64,000 nucleotides of DNA from Microcaldota archaeon. GTDB taxonomy: Archaea > Micrarchaeota > Micrarchaeia > Norongarragalinales > SBBD01. The position numbers were made by a program, and so were the translations under genes. The notes under the pieces are model-generated. The model worked only from the letters and a program-made list of their open reading frames with translations. It was not told the origin of the DNA and searched no databases. The stretch's first letter is position 1. Each line of letters opens with the position of its first letter. This document shows, one piece after another, positions 6,377 to 14,438 of the stretch. The DNA lies in contig JAHJQN010000003.1 in the NCBI GenBank assembly GCA_018819225.1, positions 1 through 64,000 of the forward strand. Direction: 5' to 3'.

Positions 6377-9238
6377 TTGCCACAAACTGATTACGAAAAC
6401 GCCAAGAAGGAAGTCCAAATTCTTGTCGAGAAATTCAATCAAGTGAATTCAAGCGGCAAGCTCAAGGGCTACAATGAAGAGAACACGAAAAAAGACTTCA
6501 TCACACCCCTCTTCCGCGCGCTTGGCTGGGACGTTGAAAACCGCCATTCGCCCGACGAGGTTACTAACGAGGACCGCGTCTCCAAAGGCCGGGTTGACTA
6601 TTCCTTCCGCATGAACGGAATCCCAAAGTTCTTCCTTGAAGCAAAAGCCATCAACAAGGGAATAGACGAAGCCAAGGATGCCGCGCAAGCCATCAGCTAT
6701 GCCTTTCATAAGAACACGACCTGGGCGGTTTTGACAAACTTCGAGTCGCTGGCAATCTATAACGCAGAAGTAAAGGAAAAAACTATATCCGATGCACGGT
6801 TCATCATCCTCAACTACAACCAGTATTTGGAAGAATTCCCCAAACTGTGGCTGCTTTCCAAACAAGGCTTCTTGGAAGAATTGCTTGACAAAAGCGCGGA
6901 GTCATGGGGCAAGAAGCTCAAGAAAACCAAGGTCGGCGACCAGCTTCTTTCCGAACTCATGTATTACCGTGAACTACTCTCCAAGAACATAGTCAAGAAT
7001 AACCCCAAGAAGAATCTTTCCCAGGAGGAAGTTGACGAGGCTGTTCAACGCATCATCGATCGCCTCATATTCATCCGCACTACCGAAGACCGCAACATCG
7101 AGCCCCCTACGCTTGCCCCCCTTGTCCGGGAATACGCTGACCGCAAGCGTGGCCAACTCACCCACGCGCTCAATGAAGTCTATCTCCGTTTCGACAAGAC
7201 ATACAATAGCAAGCTCTTTACATTCAACCCTGCCGACTTGACCCAGCGGCATTTATGTGAAACCCTCGAAATTGACAACGAGACATTGATTTCAGTTCTC
7301 GAAGGCCTCTACCAAAGCCTGGACGGGTTAATCAACTTTGATTTTTCAGCCATCGACGCCGATGTGCTCGGCAACATCTACGAGCAATACCTTAGTCACA
7401 TCCTACGGAAAACTGACAAACGAGCTAAGGTCGAAAGCAAGGAAGCACACAGGAAAGAACAAGGCATCTACTACACCCCAACCTACATCGTCGATTACAT
7501 CGTCCGCAACACACTGGGCGAGCTGCTAAAGAGCAAGAAGCCGGCTGAAGTTGATGAAATCAAAGTCCTGGACATGGCCTGCGGCTCCGGCTCCTTCCTC
7601 CTCAAGGCATTTGACGTGCTCGACGACTACTATCGAACCCACGATAAGAATTACGCGCAATCGACCTTGGACATGGAATCTGACGTCGCTAAAATCACGC
7701 GCAAGACTAAAATCCTACGGAACAACATCCACGGCGTCGACCTTGACCCCAAGGCTGTTGAAATTGCTCAGCTAAACCTGTTGCTGAAAGCTGCCGAAAC
7801 CAGACACCTTCTGCCCGACCTGAGGGATAATGTCAAATGTGGCAATTCATTGGTTGACCAGAGCTTTGCGGAAGACACACGTGCATTTGATTGGAAAAAT
7901 GAATTTCAGGACATTGTTCAAAACGGAGGATTTGATGTCATAATCGGAAATCCTCCATATGTTCGTCAAGAGGAGTTTTTACCGATAAAGCCTTTTCTTC
8001 AACAAAATTACGAGGTTTTCGCTGGTACGGCCGACCTATTTGTCTATTTCTTCGAAAGAGAATTGAAGTTGTTAAAGAATGGCGGTTATTTTGGCATGAT
8101 TGTGTCAAACAAATGGCTCAAGGCAGGATATGGTTTGAATCTTCGCAAGTTCTTAAGCAAGTTCTACATCGAGCAATTCATTGACTTCGGAGACTTGAAG
8201 GTTTTTCAGGACGCGACCACCTATCCATGTATTATCATTGTTCGCAAACTCACTAAACCTAATTCGAAAATCAGGATTTGTCAACCAAAAACATTGACTT
8301 TCGATAGCCTAGAGCGTTATATCCAAAAAAACAGTTTTACTGTTGACCAACGCGTACTAGATGTAACTTCTTGGAATTTCCAAAACAAAGCCAGTTCAAA
8401 CTTTACTGAAAAAATAAAGAGGGCAAGCACTCCGTTAAAGGATTATGTTGGGGAAAACATTTTTCGAGGGGTACTAACGGGTCTGAATGCAGCCTTTGTT
8501 ATAGACGAACAAACGAGGAACCGGCTTATTCGAGAAGACTCTAACAGCGAGAAAATTCTTCCCCCCTTTTTAACTGGAAATGAAGTTCGAAGATATTCAA
8601 TTGCTTCTAAAGGAAAATATTTAATTTTCACAAGACGGGGTATCGATATTGATGAATACCCCGCAATTAAACGGTATTTAGAAAAATTCAAAGTTGAACT
8701 TACTCCAAAAAAGAATACTACTCAAACGGTGGGTAGAAAACCCGGAGATTACAAATGGTATGAAATTCAAGATACAATTGCGTATTATAAAGAATTTGAA
8801 AAACCAAAACTGATATACGGTAAAATTACCACGCATCCCCGTTTCAGTATTGATAGAACTGGCTATATCATTAATGACTCCAATTTCTTTTTTCCGATAA
8901 TAGATTTCAAATTACTAGCTATCCTTAACTCTAAACTCGGATGGTTTCTAATTTCAAACACTTGCACAGAAATCCAAGGTGGCTACCAGCTTATTTGGAA
9001 GTATTTCGGTAATGTGCCTATTGCAAAGGCCAAATCTCCGGAGTTGGAAAGGCTTGCTGAGAAAATGCTTTCATTGAATGAGCGATTGCTTGACTTTGAA
9101 GGCAAGTCAACTGACGAGTCAGCTCGTTTGGAAAAGGAGATTGCGGATACTGATAGAAAGATTGATTCCCTTGTCTATGATTTGTATGGTTTGACTGAGG
9201 AAGAGCGAAAAATTGTTGAAGAGTCGGTAGGGAAATAA
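6377..9238 (+). CDS. Type IIG restriction endonuclease/adenine methyltransferase (Eco57I-like)
   Basis: A 953-residue single-chain restriction-modification enzyme. The N-terminal nuclease domain has a PD-(D/E)XK-type VDYSF...FFLEAK pattern (about residues 72-90). A helical linker leads to the methyltransferase with SAM motif DMACGSGSF near residue 399 and catalytic NPPY near residue 525 (N6-adenine type). The C-terminal ~350 residues are the target recognition domain. The start is TTG 6377; no earlier in-frame ATG fits the TATA box. From about 7920 the DNA becomes clearly A/T richer, matching the recognition domain, as if swapped in. It converges with the leftward operon ending at 9244. Confidence 0.85.
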   Translation: MPQTDYENAKKEVQILVEKFNQVNSSGKLKGYNEENTKKDFITPLFRALGWDVENRHSPDEVTNEDRVSKGRVDYSFRMNGIPKFFLEAKAINKGIDEAKDAAQAISYAFHKNTTWAVLTNFESLAIYNAEVKEKTISDARFIILNYNQYLEEFPKLWLLSKQGFLEELLDKSAESWGKKLKKTKVGDQLLSELMYYRELLSKNIVKNNPKKNLSQEEVDEAVQRIIDRLIFIRTTEDRNIEPPTLAPLVREYADRKRGQLTHALNEVYLRFDKTYNSKLFTFNPADLTQRHLCETLEIDNETLISVLEGLYQSLDGLINFDFSAIDADVLGNIYEQYLSHILRKTDKRAKVESKEAHRKEQGIYYTPTYIVDYIVRNTLGELLKSKKPAEVDEIKVLDMACGSGSFLLKAFDVLDDYYRTHDKNYAQSTLDMESDVAKITRKTKILRNNIHGVDLDPKAVEIAQLNLLLKAAETRHLLPDLRDNVKCGNSLVDQSFAEDTRAFDWKNEFQDIVQNGGFDVIIGNPPYVRQEEFLPIKPFLQQNYEVFAGTADLFVYFFERELKLLKNGGYFGMIVSNKWLKAGYGLNLRKFLSKFYIEQFIDFGDLKVFQDATTYPCIIIVRKLTKPNSKIRICQPKTLTFDSLERYIQKNSFTVDQRVLDVTSWNFQNKASSNFTEKIKRASTPLKDYVGENIFRGVLTGLNAAFVIDEQTRNRLIREDSNSEKILPPFLTGNEVRRYSIASKGKYLIFTRRGIDIDEYPAIKRYLEKFKVELTPKKNTTQTVGRKPGDYKWYEIQDTIAYYKEFEKPKLIYGKITTHPRFSIDRTGYIINDSNFFFPIIDFKLLAILNSKLGWFLISNTCTEIQGGYQLIWKYFGNVPIAKAKSPELERLAEKMLSLNERLLDFEGKSTDESARLEKEIADTDRKIDSLVYDLYGLTEEERKIVEESVGK

Positions 9239-9243
9239 CTTTG

Positions 9244-9483
9244 TTACCTTTTTTTTATTCTCCGCTGTCGTTTTGGTTGAATTGTTGCTGTTATTCTGCC
9301 AAAACAAAAACTTCCTGATATTGAAAGCATCAGCACAAAGAAATCCTTTACTTGTGGAATTAATACTACGCTTACAATGGCCATGAAAAATGATACGATT
9401 GCCATTATGGCAGACCACATCGTAACCCAGTCATCCATGTTTTCACATTGTGGTGGAATTAATCGGTTTGAAAGGGATACCAT
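9244..9483 (-). CDS. Small membrane protein, end of the leftward operon
   Basis: A 79-residue protein with two hydrophobic segments (MWSAIMAIVSFFMAIVSVVL and FFVLMLSISGSFCFG) and a basic C-terminus (QPKRQRRIKKR). Not recognised. One base separates its ATG from the stop of the preceding gene, so it belongs to the same operon. An internal ATG at 9438 (MDDWV) is an alternative start. Confidence 0.45.
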   Translation of the reverse strand: MVSLSNRLIPPQCENMDDWVTMWSAIMAIVSFFMAIVSVVLIPQVKDFFVLMLSISGSFCFGRITATIQPKRQRRIKKR

Positions 9484-9484
9484 A

Positions 9485-9679
9485 TTAGTTTACCTTCCAG
9501 AAAATTTTTGTTCGACACCATGAGCATTCAGATTGGTGTGGTATTATCATTCCCCCGCAATTAGGACAACGGTATGTGTCGGCGTTTCCTCCGTTCTTTA
9601 TCAGTTCGCCAAGTAGCCAAAGCCCTACTGTTATGGCCCCGATTGCGATGAGTTCCTTTTCCTTTCCCACAATTTTCAC
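9485..9679 (-). CDS. Membrane-anchored zinc-ribbon protein
   Basis: A 64-residue protein: one N-terminal transmembrane helix (IAIGAITVGLWLLGEL) followed by a zinc ribbon with YRCPNCGG and CSWCR knuckles. Not assigned to a named family. It lies 4 bases after the DUF4411 gene and just before another small membrane protein, so the operon ends with two membrane proteins next to a PIN-like/XRE unit. Confidence 0.5.
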   Translation of the reverse strand: MKIVGKEKELIAIGAITVGLWLLGELIKNGGNADTYRCPNCGGMIIPHQSECSWCRTKIFWKVN

Positions 9680-9683
9680 TTAA

Positions 9684-10190
9684 TTAAAACTTCCATCCTT
9701 CTTGCCTGAAGAATGCCAGAGTGTTGAGGCATTGGATGCCTAACTTGTTGCAGACGAACGGAATTTTGTTTTCTTTCGTGAAGCTTTCCTCGGTGACTAC
9801 TACGCGCACGTTTTCAAATAGCTTGCTTTGTGGTTCTGTGCAGCAGGCCAAGGCGATGACATAGGGGTCGGCTTGTTCGTATTCACTTGCGGCGTCTATC
9901 AGTTTGGGGAATTGTTTGAGTATTTCCTTGACTTTGAGTATGTGCGCGGGGGTGGTGTCCTTGAATATTTTCTTGTGCTGTGTTGCCCATGTCTTGAGGT
10001 AGTCTTCGCGCGCGTACCGGTTTATTTCCTCGAAGACGAGTTTGGGTGCAATAATCTTGTCATTTTGGGCGAGCTCGGACAAGTTTGTCCAGAGAGACTT
10101 GAATACATCAATCGGGTATTTCCTCTGGATTTCGATAAGCGCGCTGGTGTCGGCGATGTAGGTGGCGGCTTCGTCAGCCATTTTTTCCAC
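9684..10190 (-). CDS. DUF4411 PIN-like protein
   Basis: A 168-residue protein matching the DUF4411 plan: YIADTSALIEIQRKYP at the N-terminus (first acidic residue), FEEINRYAREDYLKTWA in the middle, ADPYVIALA and VVVTEES, ending with KIPFVCNKLGIQC. The family belongs to the PIN-like nucleases and is usually encoded next to an XRE-ImmA/IrrE gene, as here (17-base overlap). It would be the toxin or RNase part of the pair. ATG 10181 (MADEAATY) is a likely alternative start. Confidence 0.8.
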   Translation of the reverse strand: MEKMADEAATYIADTSALIEIQRKYPIDVFKSLWTNLSELAQNDKIIAPKLVFEEINRYAREDYLKTWATQHKKIFKDTTPAHILKVKEILKQFPKLIDAASEYEQADPYVIALACCTEPQSKLFENVRVVVTEESFTKENKIPFVCNKLGIQCLNTLAFFRQEGWKF

Positions 10191-11346
10191 TTTTTTGCCG
10201 GCTTCGCAGTGAATCCAGGTATTTCATTTGGATTGAAAGGTATCCTAGCGCGTCTTTTGTGTTGATTGCCCCGCGGTCGAGGTTTTCAAGCACCAAGGAA
10301 ACGTAATTGCTTCCCCGTTCCTGCTTGCAGCGGTCTAGCTGTGTAAGCCCCTTTCCACCCCCGCCCTTCTTTTTGATCGCCTTCCCGGCTTGTTCAATAA
10401 ACTCCGTCATTTGGGTGTCTTTAACCAAGCCGAATTCCTTCATCCGGATTAACAGGGCATATTTACTTACTTTGAGGTGGGTTGAACCCCGGTGAAGCAT
10501 CTTTCCAAGCCCATGTTGGCTGCCGTACTGGCTTGCTCCAACCAAGTAATCCTTTACCTGCGAAGGAAGGATGAATTCGGCAGCAAAGCGGTTGCACCAT
10601 CGTTCTACGGATGCAGTTTTTGACGAGTCCTTTGATGAACTTAGCTCGGGGATGCACACGCTCGTCTCTGAAAGGAGTATATGGCCGTATTCATGGAATA
10701 GGGTGAAGATTCTTGCGTTGATGTCGTCAGCCGAATTAACGACAACCAGAAACGGCTTTTTATCGACGAGTGAAAACCCGCGCGCTTCTTCAATCGGCAT
10801 GCTTACCTGGAACGTGCGAATGTTCTTTCTTTCAAGGAAATCCCGCCATTTGGCAAATGCTTCGTATGAGTTTTTCCATTTAATCTGGGTTTCTAGGGTA
10901 ATGCCGGAAGCCGAGCGTTCACTGGCCGCAATTTGTGCAGGTTCGTCTGAAATAGTGTGTTTTGAGCTTAAGGGGTCAAGCCCCAAGCTTAGGTTTGTCA
11001 TCAGTTCCTTACTGGAGTCTTGAAGCCAGCGGGCTTTTCTGAATACCCGCCGCATTTTTCTTGAAAATTCTCGCTTATCGTTGGGAATTTGTCTGAAATC
11101 CTGTGGAAGACTTGGCTCCTGCGCAGGCGAGGGTAGAAGGAACGCGGCAATTGGTCGGTGGAATGCCTTTGCAAGCATCTCAATTTGTCTCAAAGTGGGT
11201 TTCTTTTCGCCAGTTTCAATTTTGTTGTACGACTCTTCCAGAAGCCCCAACTTTTTGCTTACATCTGCGTGGGTCCAGCCGGCGCTAGTCCTAAGCCACT
11301 GCATGATGGCTGGTTCGACCGGAACTTCGATTGGTTCACGTCGCAT
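10174..11346 (-). CDS. XRE regulator fused to ImmA/IrrE metallopeptidase
   Basis: A 390-residue protein. Residues ~14-75 form an XRE helix-turn-helix (WLRTSAGWTHADVSKKLGL...IETGEKKPTLRQIEMLAKAF). Residues ~180-290 hold the ImmA/IrrE peptidase with the zinc motif LFHEYGH near residue 214. The tail is lysine-rich and helical. Such proteins repress their operon and may cleave a regulator on stress. It overlaps the DUF4411 gene, forming an antitoxin-type unit (known association). Confidence 0.85.
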   Translation of the reverse strand: MRREPIEVPVEPAIMQWLRTSAGWTHADVSKKLGLLEESYNKIETGEKKPTLRQIEMLAKAFHRPIAAFLLPSPAQEPSLPQDFRQIPNDKREFSRKMRRVFRKARWLQDSSKELMTNLSLGLDPLSSKHTISDEPAQIAASERSASGITLETQIKWKNSYEAFAKWRDFLERKNIRTFQVSMPIEEARGFSLVDKKPFLVVVNSADDINARIFTLFHEYGHILLSETSVCIPELSSSKDSSKTASVERWCNRFAAEFILPSQVKDYLVGASQYGSQHGLGKMLHRGSTHLKVSKYALLIRMKEFGLVKDTQMTEFIEQAGKAIKKKGGGGKGLTQLDRCKQERGSNYVSLVLENLDRGAINTKDALGYLSIQMKYLDSLRSRQKSGKNG

Positions 11347-11383
11347 TTAACCACGAGATAGGGAGAGTATGAAGGTCATTTGA

Positions 11384-11926
11384 TTACCCGAGGAATTTCC
11401 AATTATCCAGATATTTTGATAAGGGAATGGTTTTTCCGCCTCTATTATTGAATTCGAATGAACGCTTGTTTTTGTTGTCTATCCAAATAAAGAAATGATA
11501 TTTTCCGCCTTGACGTTCTTTCTTTTTCTTACAAATTTTCATCATATCTTTGGATGGAATAATCAAGTAGTCGATTTTGATTTCCTTTCGCGTAGTATTG
11601 TCTGCGAAACTGTGAAGGACAAAAATGAAAAAATCGATGTGATTTTGTGGATTAAAAACTGTTTCCGGGGAAAGAACTATCCACGCGCCACTTCCCTCTC
11701 CAAATTTTTCAACCTCGTTTTTCTTAGGTTCATAAGTGCGGCTTCCCTTGACTTGAATTGTTTGAGCTTTCGTTCGTTTTAGGTTGAGAAAAATCAGGTC
11801 AATATCTTTCAATTGAGCATTAGCAGGCAAAAATACCTCATGCTCTGATTTTTTGAACGTGTCTTTAAATTTATCAACAACCAACGCTTCATCAACGGTC
11901 AGCGTCCATAAATTTTTTATAGCCAT
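11384..11926 (-). CDS. Restriction-endonuclease-like protein (QxK variant)
   Basis: A 180-residue protein with an N-terminal helix and a KDIDLIFLNL...AQTIQVKGS segment: Asp, a strand, then QVK, typical of endonuclease-fold proteins in which the usual Glu of ExK is Gln. The remainder alternates strands and basic patches. Precise family not recognised. It is the third gene of the leftward operon, between a helical protein and the XRE-ImmA gene. Confidence 0.5.
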   Translation of the reverse strand: MAIKNLWTLTVDEALVVDKFKDTFKKSEHEVFLPANAQLKDIDLIFLNLKRTKAQTIQVKGSRTYEPKKNEVEKFGEGSGAWIVLSPETVFNPQNHIDFFIFVLHSFADNTTRKEIKIDYLIIPSKDMMKICKKKKERQGGKYHFFIWIDNKNKRSFEFNNRGGKTIPLSKYLDNWKFLG

Positions 11927-11936
11927 ATTTGATCAT

Positions 11937-12377
11937 CTATTTCAAAATTGACGTTCTTCTTGACTTCTCCTTTTCCTTCTTCGCGTTGGGGAATATCTCT
12001 TCCACAGCCTCGTTTCCGGTGCCTTCGCGCTCCCATTTAGCGTAGTAGTCCGCAAAGTTCTTAAGGGCGGGCGTGAAGCGATTCGCCATCACGTACTTGC
12101 CGGTCTCGTTGCTCAGCATCCCGAGCTGTACGCCGAAATCCAGGTAGCGCTTCCATGTGGCTGTTGGCAGGTCCTCGGGGCAATCCCGGAGCCTCAGGGC
12201 GCCCTTCTGCTTGACCAATAGCAGCGCCCGGCTGAAGCGGTAGGCTTGCGTCTCGTTGTCGAAGAAGAAGTTGGCGATCTCCTTGACAGTGAGCTGCTTC
12301 ATTTTCTCCTTGGCCGCAGGGCCTTCCCAGTCGAAGTAGTTGAAGGCCAATTCTATCCCCTTAGACACTGGTTCCAC
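11937..12377 (-). CDS. Hypothetical helical (winged-helix-like) protein
   Basis: A 146-residue protein with an N-terminal LTVKEIANFFFDNETQAYRF helix-turn-helix-like segment, a TWKRYLDFGVQLGMLS segment with a wing-like GKYVMANRF, and a lysine-rich tail (KKEKEKSRR). Not recognised. It overlaps the upstream endonuclease-like gene by 25 bases and ends 10 bases before the next one, so all three are coupled. It may be the DNA-binding partner of the two nuclease-like proteins (inference). Confidence 0.5.
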   Translation of the reverse strand: MEPVSKGIELAFNYFDWEGPAAKEKMKQLTVKEIANFFFDNETQAYRFSRALLLVKQKGALRLRDCPEDLPTATWKRYLDFGVQLGMLSNETGKYVMANRFTPALKNFADYYAKWEREGTGNEAVEEIFPNAKKEKEKSRRTSILK

Positions 12378-12835
12378 TTAAGCATGTCGACTTCCCCCGT
12401 TCTGTCATCGACAAAGAACACGAAGCGGCAGTTGAAGGTCTTTCCGATTTTCCTCCAGTTCGTGGGCATCTTCCGAATCTTATTCAAATATTTTGCCTTG
12501 TGGCCTTTCCAAAAAGCCAGAGCGATCCTCCGATAATACGTTCTCCTGATTGCGTCTCCCTTGAACACGGGCTTTCTCGATTTTGGAGTATAATCCCTCC
12601 AGACGAGCTCCCCAAGCGTCTGCACAAACGAGCCATGCTCGCGGTTGTGCTTTCCCATGATTTCAATCACATACCTCCGTCCCTTGTGCGTGAATTCCAA
12701 ATCCCAGCCATGCGCGCCGGTGTGTGACGATCTCTTTTTCAAGTCCTCCTTCCAGCCTTTTTTCTTCAAAAACCTGATCAGGGGAGCGCCGATTTCTTGG
12801 AATTCTTTTGTCTCCCGTTTCTTCTTTCGTTTCAT
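12353..12835 (-). CDS. Endonuclease-like protein, first gene of the operon
   Basis: A 160-residue basic protein from ATG 12835 (MKRKKKRETKEF). It has GAHGWDLEFTHKGRRYVIEI: an Asp, a turn, and a strand carrying Glu with a nearby MGKHN, resembling the D...ExK core of restriction-like folds. The rest has many aromatic/basic residues suited to nucleic-acid binding. A TATA box at 12855-12866 puts transcription start at about 12838, which supports this start over frames beginning further upstream. Confidence 0.5.
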   Translation of the reverse strand: MKRKKKRETKEFQEIGAPLIRFLKKKGWKEDLKKRSSHTGAHGWDLEFTHKGRRYVIEIMGKHNREHGSFVQTLGELVWRDYTPKSRKPVFKGDAIRRTYYRRIALAFWKGHKAKYLNKIRKMPTNWRKIGKTFNCRFVFFVDDRTGEVDMLKWNQCLRG

Positions 12836-12854
12836 AAATATGGTACATTTTTCA

Positions 12855-12866
12855 TATATATATAAA
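12855..12866 (-). promoter_or_regulatory. TATA box of the leftward putative defence operon
   Basis: TTTATATATATA on the minus strand, about 25 bases before ATG 12835, indicating a leaderless first gene. Confidence 0.6.
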
Positions 12867-13016
12867 ACTATCGAATCGCTGTTTGTGGCAGAAGCCCGGA
12901 AAACACCCCCTCGTTTCCGCGTAGTGTTATTGTAGGCCATTCTCGGGCCATAGGGGCAAGCCTAAGTGATCCCGGAGGCCTGAAAAACGCCAAAGTAGGC
13001 GGGTTCCTAGAAATTT

Positions 13017-13152
13017 GTTTCATAGATATGAAACTGAGGAAATTGGAAAAAATGCGTTTCATAGATATGAAAATTAACAAAATAAACAGAGACTTTAAAC
13101 TATGTTCTTTGTATCGGATTTTACAATCCAAGAAGTTCACATAGATATGAAC
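13017..13152. repeat. Palindrome repeats GTTTCATAGATATGAAAC
   Basis: Copy 1 at 13017-13034 is a perfect 7-base inverted repeat around AGAT. Copy 2 at 13056-13073 differs only in the last base. A variant, GTTCACATAGATATGAAC, is at 13135-13152. Copies 1 and 2 are 39 bases apart centre to centre. They lie in a gene-free stretch (12868-13180) between the operon promoter and the M48 protease gene, and look like binding sites of a dimeric regulator. Confidence 0.7.
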
Positions 13153-13180
13153 AAAAAAGTAAATGGAAATATACTGTATT

Positions 13181-14368
13181 TTATTCCTCCTTAGTTTCAC
13201 TATGCGTTGCTTCGTGTTCTAATAACTCGTTAAGATATTGAAATTGCTGACGGCAGTACCTGCATCGGCCTTCTCGCTTTTGAGCATCCGCAACTATTGC
13301 GGACCAAAATAATTGATGTACGTATTTTGTAAGAATTGGGGTGAATTCCTCTTCGAGTTTATGGATGTTTCGAAAAATTGAATCACTAAAGAGACCTTTC
13401 TCCCGTTGGTCAGAATGGGGAATTTGTGATAATCGATCTCGGAGTGGGGGGTGAGAGTCGAAAATACCTCGTTTTTCATTTTCGAGTATTTGCTTCTTTA
13501 ATTCATCAGAATTTATCTTCATCAGATAATGCAAGTTAAATGAATCGTATACGTTTGTGAATTGCTGTTGTTGATTTGCAAGCTCCCAAATCCAGCGATA
13601 TCCGTGCTGAGTGAAATAGATCGAATACGCCGAATACTCTAATAACCCGTGATAGAATGGATTGTCGCCCGCAATCTGCCGCGCAATAAAATCAGCGCGT
13701 TTTTCCACTTGTCTGGAATGTAAGAAAAAAATGGCCGAAAAAATGCCTGAATAAATCCAAAATACAGCTGCACCAAGTAATGCATATAATGTGATGGCAA
13801 AATGAGGAGAATGTTCAAGAACCCTTAGAAAGAAATTTCTGGTTGATTCGATTGAGCGCACCAAATAGGCAAAAAACCCGCCGAGAATCGTATCATATCC
13901 GTAGAAATGAGCGAATTCATGAGCCAAGATAGCTCGAAATTCTTTTTCCTTTAGAATCCTCAAACTGATTAACCCGATATTCAGTTTCTTATTAATGAAC
14001 CCGCTTACAGAAATTTCGTCGAAAGGAGTTAATACCACTTGATTCGGGATAGGAACTCCTGTTTCAGTTGAAATGCTTTCAAGAAGTCGGAAAAGTCTTG
14101 GGTGATCATCCTTCGTTATAGGAACTTCGTGGTAGACTTCGCTCTTCTTCAGTACCACGTATCCAATAGGAAGAACAATGAACAAGAATGCATAGATATC
14201 GATATATAGATACATCAAATAGAACGCGAAGATAAAAACAATAAGAGCGAAAATTAGGCTAAAATATATTGATGCTTGGAGAACATTTGGAACGGAATAC
14301 TTGCCTTTTTCAATTTTGAAGCTTACTGTTCGTTTGGAAGGATTAATGTCAATTTGCAATCTCTTCAT
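13181..14368 (-). CDS. M48-family membrane metalloprotease with C2H2 zinc finger
   Basis: A 395-residue protein. Two N-terminal transmembrane helices (about 30-75), the zinc motif AHEFAHFYG near residue 150, another membrane segment pair (about 185-215), and the third ligand in QVEKRADFIA follow the HtpX/Ste24-type M48 pattern, so it should degrade membrane or membrane-near proteins. The C-terminus adds CRYC-x12-H-x3-H, a perfect C2H2 zinc finger not usual for M48 proteases. It is transcribed divergently from the AAA ATPase gene. Confidence 0.8.
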   Translation of the reverse strand: MKRLQIDINPSKRTVSFKIEKGKYSVPNVLQASIYFSLIFALIVFIFAFYLMYLYIDIYAFLFIVLPIGYVVLKKSEVYHEVPITKDDHPRLFRLLESISTETGVPIPNQVVLTPFDEISVSGFINKKLNIGLISLRILKEKEFRAILAHEFAHFYGYDTILGGFFAYLVRSIESTRNFFLRVLEHSPHFAITLYALLGAAVFWIYSGIFSAIFFLHSRQVEKRADFIARQIAGDNPFYHGLLEYSAYSIYFTQHGYRWIWELANQQQQFTNVYDSFNLHYLMKINSDELKKQILENEKRGIFDSHPPLRDRLSQIPHSDQREKGLFSDSIFRNIHKLEEEFTPILTKYVHQLFWSAIVADAQKREGRCRYCRQQFQYLNELLEHEATHSETKEE

Positions 14369-14408
14369 TTAAACCCCTTTCAAATAATATAATCAAAGTA
14401 AACAAAGA

Positions 14409-14416
14409 CTTTTAAC
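14409..14416 (+). promoter_or_regulatory. TATA-like box of the AAA ATPase gene
   Basis: CTTTTAAC, about 27 bases before ATG 14439, in the divergent region shared with the M48 protease gene. Confidence 0.4.
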
Positions 14417-14438
14417 TTTGCTTACTTCTAATTAGCCC

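Noticed and set aside
12868..13200. A leftward 110-codon frame across the palindrome repeats
   Set aside because: Contains the repeats in frame and low-complexity hydrophobic residues; no support as a protein.
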